In this document: positions 60,110-64,000 of the stretch, one piece after another | Layout: each line of letters begins with the position of its first letter | How positions within the stretch are numbered: the first letter of the stretch is position 1 | Assembly (NCBI GenBank): GCA_951230915.1 | Contig: OX579636.1 | Span: 26,285,567 to 26,349,566 of the forward strand | Direction of reading: 5' to 3' | Source of the DNA: Antitrichia curtipendula | Lineage: Eukaryota; Streptophyta; Bryopsida; Hypnales; Leucodontaceae | Length of the DNA stretch: 64,000 bases | The notes under the pieces: model-generated | What the model was told of the DNA's origin: nothing | Databases searched by the model: none | What the model saw: the letters and a program-made list of their open reading frames with translations, nothing else | Program-made: the position numbers and the translations under genes

Positions 60110-63100
60110 GTGGATGAACCAATTGCACCTTCAAAAGAGATTTTGGTTGATTTAGATCACCAATTATCTGAAGTCAAAGGGCTTTTGAGAATGAATTATA
60201 TAGGCATCATTGGGTTGGGTGGAATTGGCAAGACCACACTAGCAAAGGCAATCTTTGACGATGTGACATTGAAATCGATGTATCATACAAAATGCTTTGT
60301 TGAAGATTGTAAAAGCTATCAAAGTTCCTATGGTCTATTATGCAAGATATTACGACAACTTGCGGGGTGGGAACCAAAGAATTTGGAAGAGGCACAAGGG
60401 ATGATGAATTTCTTCTTGAATAGAGTTCCAGTTCTTTTAATATTGGATGATATTCGGGATGAAGCTCAAGTGCATGATATAGCACCTCCCAACATCATAC
60501 AAAAGAACAAAGGTACCACAATAATTGTCACCACGCGCAAATGGAGTACAATAGAATCATTTGTGGACATTAAAGGAAGAGTGGATGTTGAATTGTTGGA
60601 TGAAAAGGCAGCAACTATGCTTTTCACTAGTCACCTTTCTTGGGATGGATCTTCTTTATCACCAGACTTTGTGGCCTTACGCAAACATATAGTGAAAGCT
60701 TGCAATGGCTTGCCTTTGAGCTTGAAAGGCATGGGTGCATTTTTGTGTCGAAAAGAAAGGTTGCGAAATTGGGAACGAGCATTACAAAGGATGGCAAGTG
60801 GTAGGAATTTGGATGGTGATGAGGAAATTTGGAACACCTTGAAAATAAACTTTGATGGATTTAACAATGATGTTGAAAAGAGTATGTTTTTGGACATGGC
60901 TTGTTTCTTTGGTCGAGATGTATATCCATCTGGCATATCCAAAGAGACACTCTTATACATGTGGTCCAAAGACGACATTCTTCCTTTGAAGGAATTTGAA
61001 AGTTTGGTCAACATGTCATTGTTGAAGCTCAATAAAGACGGTGAAACTGTAGAAATGCATGACCAATTGCATGATATGGGACGAATGTTTGCCAAGAGGA
61101 CAAGAATTTGGAAAGCATCTATGATACTTGAAAGTGGATTTACAAGCGAGGTAACATTCTAGTAATGAAACTAATCATGATTCATATGTAGTTAGTAAAC
61201 ATTCAAATTCATATTATTTTTGAAGTCATGAACTTTGAACTATGTTAGAAAAATCAATTATGATTTGAAACCTCTATATTGGAGATGTAATATGAGATGC
61301 GATACATTTTAATTGAAGTTTCTTTGAATGCAGGATGTCGAGGTGCTTGAGGGCATTTCTTGGCAAGGGACTATAAACCATTTGCCTTGGATTAAATACG
61401 ACCATAGTTTTCAATTTGAAAACCTTCGTGTCTTGCTTTTGGTTAGCACTTTGCGCAATCTTGATGCACATGTTGACAACTTGAATATGTTTCTTCAAAT
61501 TGCTTCTCAATGTTTAAGATTGGAGGTAATTATGATAGATATCTCTCAAAGTTTGACTAGATTCATGCACAGACTTCCAGCAAGTACTGCAACTATTTTG
61601 GAGATGAAGATATCATATCTTTGTGGTACTTGTGCATCATTGAAGATTTTTGATCTTATAGGCTTTGGATTCCTCGAGCAATTACCAAACAACTTTACAT
61701 CAAGCAATACTTTATTGAGACTAAACCTCAACTCATGCTTCCGCTTGTCAGCATTGCCAAAAGAAGTGGGAAGCTTGTCGGTTTTGAAAACTCTCAACAT
61801 GGATAAATGGACAAGCTTGGTAACATTGCCCAAAGAAATAGGGAACTTAACATCCTTGACAACTCTTAATTTGTCAGATTGTTCAAGTTTGGTGGCATTG
61901 CCAAATGAAGTCGGGAACTTGTCTCTTGTGACTACCCTCAACTTGAAAGGGTGTTCAAGTTTGGTGGCATTGCCAAACGAAGTCGGGAACTTGTCGTCCT
62001 TGACCACTCTTGATTTGATGGATTGTTTGAGTTTGGCGGCATTGCCAAATGAAGTGGGGAACTTATCTTCCTTGACCACTTTAAATTTGATGGGGTGTTC
62101 AATTTTGGTGGTCTTGCCAAATGAATTGGAGAACTTATCTTCCTTGACCACTCTTGATTTGATGGATTGTTCGAGTTTGGTGGCATTGCCAAATGAAGTG
62201 GAGAACTTGTCTTCCTTGACCACTCTTGATTTGAGGGGGTGTTCAAATTTGGTGGCATTGCCAAATGAATTGGAGAACTTATCTTCCTTGACCACTCTTG
62301 ATTTGATGGATTGTTCGAGTTTGGTGGCATTGCCAAATGAAGTGGGGAACTTATCTTCCTTGACAACTCTCAACTTAAGCGGGTGTTCAAGTTTGATGGC
62401 ATTGCCAAATGAAGTCGGGAGTTTGTCTTCCTTGACCACTCTTGATTTGATGGATTGTTCGAGTTTGGTGGCATTGCCAAATGAAGTGGGGAACTTATCT
62501 TCCTTGACAACTCTTGATTTGATGGATTGTTCGAGTTTGGCGGCATTGCCAAATGAAGTGGGAAACTTGTCTTTTTTGACTACTCTCAACTTAAGCGGGT
62601 GTTTAAGTTTGATGGCATTGCCAAATGAAGTCGGGAGCTTGTCTTCCTTGATCACTTTAAATTTGTGGAGGTGTTCAATTTTGGTGGCATTGCCAAATGA
62701 AGTGGGGTACTTATCTTCCTTAACCACTCTTGATTTGACAGATTGTTCAAGTTTGGTGGCGTTGTCAAATGAAGTGGGGAACTTGTCTAACTTGACCACT
62801 CTTCATTTGGTGGATTGTTTGAGTTTGGCAGCATTGCCAAATGAAGTTGGGAGCTTGTCTTCTTTGACCACTATCAATTTAGAAGGATGTTCAAGCTTGG
62901 TGGCATTGCCAAATGAAGTGGGGAACTTGTCTTCCTTAATCACTGTTAATTTAAAAGGGTGTTCAAGTTTGGTGGCATTGCCAAATGAAGTTGGGAGCTT
63001 GTCTTCTTTGACCACTATCAATTTAGAAGGATGTTCAAGCTTGGTGGCATTGCCAAAGGAAGTGGGGAACTTGTGTTCTTTGACCACTTTAGACTTGATT

Positions 63101-63706
63101 GGGTGTTCGAGTTTGGTGGCATTGCCAAGTGAAGTAGGGAACTTATCTAATTTGGACACTCTTCATTTGTGGAGGTGTTCAAGTTTGGTGGCATTGCCAA
63201 ATGAAGTGGACAAATTGACTTCCTCGACCACTCTCTATTTAGAAGGATGTTCAAGCTTGGTGGCACTGCCAAAGGAAGTGGGGAACTTGACTTCCTTGAC
63301 CAAACTCAATTTGAATGGGTGTTCAAGCTTGGTGGCATTGCCTGAGGAAGTGGAGAAGTTTCGTCATTTGGTTGAACTCAACTTAGATGGTTGTATTATG
63401 TTAAGTTTTTTACCAAAGAATTTGGGGTGTACACCTTCAATGCGGATTCTTTCTTGGAAGAAATGTCCAAACTTGGAACCCTATATGTTGGTTGAATTGT
63501 CTTCATTAACTTCTGTGGCTAGTCTTGAAGGCAAATTTTTTTGTCTTGAAGGTGATCGTTATGATGGAGTGAGATGTGATGGATGCAAAATAGGGCCCAT
63601 AATTGGGCCTCGCATGAAGGCCAAATTCACTTTCAAAGTTGACTATGATTTGTGTCTAGAGTGTTTTACGAAATGGAAGCTATCCATGGAAGATTCAAGC
63701 CAATGA
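60110..63706 (+). CDS. NB-ARC-LRR-ZZ portion of a PNL-class NLR immune receptor
   Basis: Two exons continue the kinase exon in frame: 60110-61150 and 61334-63706, with phase-0 introns 59967-60109 and 61151-61333 (GT...AG). NB-ARC motifs by residue of the first exon: P-loop GLGGIGKTT (35-43), kinase-2 LILDDI (110-115), RNBS-B TTIIVTTRK (136-144), GLPL (200-203), FLDMACFF (260-267), MHD (316-318). The second exon encodes a linker, 24 LRR units and a C-terminal zinc-finger-like tail. The protein would be a cytoplasmic ADP/ATP-switched receptor. Both exons are open, so purifying selection or a recent origin is implied despite stops upstream; a separate start inside this part is possible but unproven. 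PNL class is known from mosses; species is not determined. Confidence 0.88.
61151..61333 (+). other. NLR intron 2
   Basis: Starts GAG/GTAACA and ends TTGAATGCAG/GAT, 183 bp, phase 0. It separates NB-ARC from the LRR exon. Confidence 0.8.
61745..63472 (+). repeat. 24 LRR units of exactly 72 bp
   Basis: Twenty-four consecutive 24-residue units with no length change, consensus LVALPNEVGNLSSLTTLxL then xxCSS. The middle units are near identical at DNA level and the edges diverge (units 1-2 and 23-24). Some pairs of units repeat with a 144-bp period: for example, the unit near 62841 reappears at 62985. The LPxEVGNL register matches plant short LRRs of the moss/lycophyte type. The surface would be a smooth solenoid for ligand or partner binding. 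Confidence 0.92.
63540..63670 (+). other. ZZ-like zinc-finger segment at the NLR C-terminus
   Basis: The last 57 residues include DGVRCDGCKIGPIIGPRMK and VDYDLCLECFTKW. The two outer Cys pairs (CDGC, CLEC), the PIxGxR text and the DYDLC motif are as in ZZ fingers. The middle pair expected after GxRxK is replaced (KAKFTF), so at most one zinc site remains. ZZ domains bind peptides or modified tails. This could be an integrated decoy-like domain or a structural cap. Confidence 0.6.
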
Positions 63707-64000
63707 TAGATTACAATAGTAGCTTACAAGAAGTTGTAATGCATAGTGTGGGGCTAAACTTTGAATTTTGTAGACAAATTATTTCAATCCCATTGCATGT
63801 TATTTTCAAGATTTGTTTATACAGATTTCAATTCTAGCTAAGATTTGTGTGATGCTCTCTTTTCAAATTTGTTTATTATTTAAGAATATTGAGTCATTGA
63901 ATCATATCAATGCTCTTGAATGGGGTTATGTATGCTATGCACAGACCCTTTCTACCATGATCATTTCATGTCCACATGTACCAAAGTATAAATGAAAACA
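63707..64000 (+). other. 3' flank of the NLR gene
   Basis: No further coding sequence. Probably the 3' untranslated region; no clear AATAAA signal is visible. Confidence 0.4.

Noticed and set aside
61546..63159. Long antisense open frames (417, 142, 118 codons) across the LRR array
   Set aside because: They are produced by the 72-bp periodic sequence read backwards; repeats without stops in one unit stay open in all units. Their products are low-complexity repeats with no domain.
61745..63472. CRISPR-like or satellite array
   Set aside because: The 72-bp period is coding LRR in one open frame, with no spacer/repeat alternation.

Overview
The window looks like nuclear DNA of a land plant, most likely a bryophyte and probably a moss. 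It is AT-rich and sparsely genic. The clearest pointer is the gene at the right end: a protein kinase fused to NB-ARC and LRR domains, the domain order described for moss PNL-class resistance genes. Its LRR units follow the 24-residue LPxEVGNLSSLTTLxLxxC pattern typical of moss and lycophyte proteins. Assignment to moss is inference; the sequence only shows a plant-type, intron-containing, transposon-rich region.

Layout. (1) About 3.68-6.42 kb, + strand: a decayed SMG7/EST1-like gene (nonsense-mediated decay factor family), broken by in-frame stops and four MITE copies, with a Tourist-like hairpin MITE just downstream. (2) 7-17 kb: AT-rich intergenic DNA with small inverted-repeat elements. 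(3) 18.5-19.84 kb: a decayed gene resembling HUH/CRESS-type replication initiators. (4) 20.6-33.4 kb: dispersed non-autonomous DNA elements (twin 732-bp elements with 4-bp duplications; TTAA-flanked elements) and a segmental duplication carrying the 3' end of a lipid phosphate phosphatase gene. (5) 33.1-35.0 kb, - strand: the longer lipid phosphate phosphatase (LPP/PAP2) copy, with one in-frame stop and an altered catalytic motif. (6) 35-45.7 kb: AT-rich DNA with old repeats. (7) 45.76-49.62 kb: a hAT-superfamily transposon with an intact 859-codon transposase on the - strand. (8) 49.9-54.4 kb: GC-richer, gene-like repeated modules with one plausible first coding exon. (9) 54.6-55.0 kb: an inverted-repeat element next to a 78-bp perfect palindrome. 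(10) 55-57.8 kb: AT-rich DNA. (11) 58.26-63.71 kb, + strand: helical domain, kinase, NB-ARC, 24 LRR units and a ZZ-like zinc finger in three exons.

None of the genes appear to act together. The NLR would be an intracellular immune receptor if expressed whole, but its kinase exon carries three in-frame stops. A recurring theme is decay by stop codons that a single C-to-T (or G-to-A) change could create, with reading frame otherwise kept, in the SMG7-like, LPP and NLR loci. No rRNA, canonical tRNA, CRISPR array or full-length LTR retrotransposon was recognised. Plant promoters and polyA sites could not be placed with confidence.
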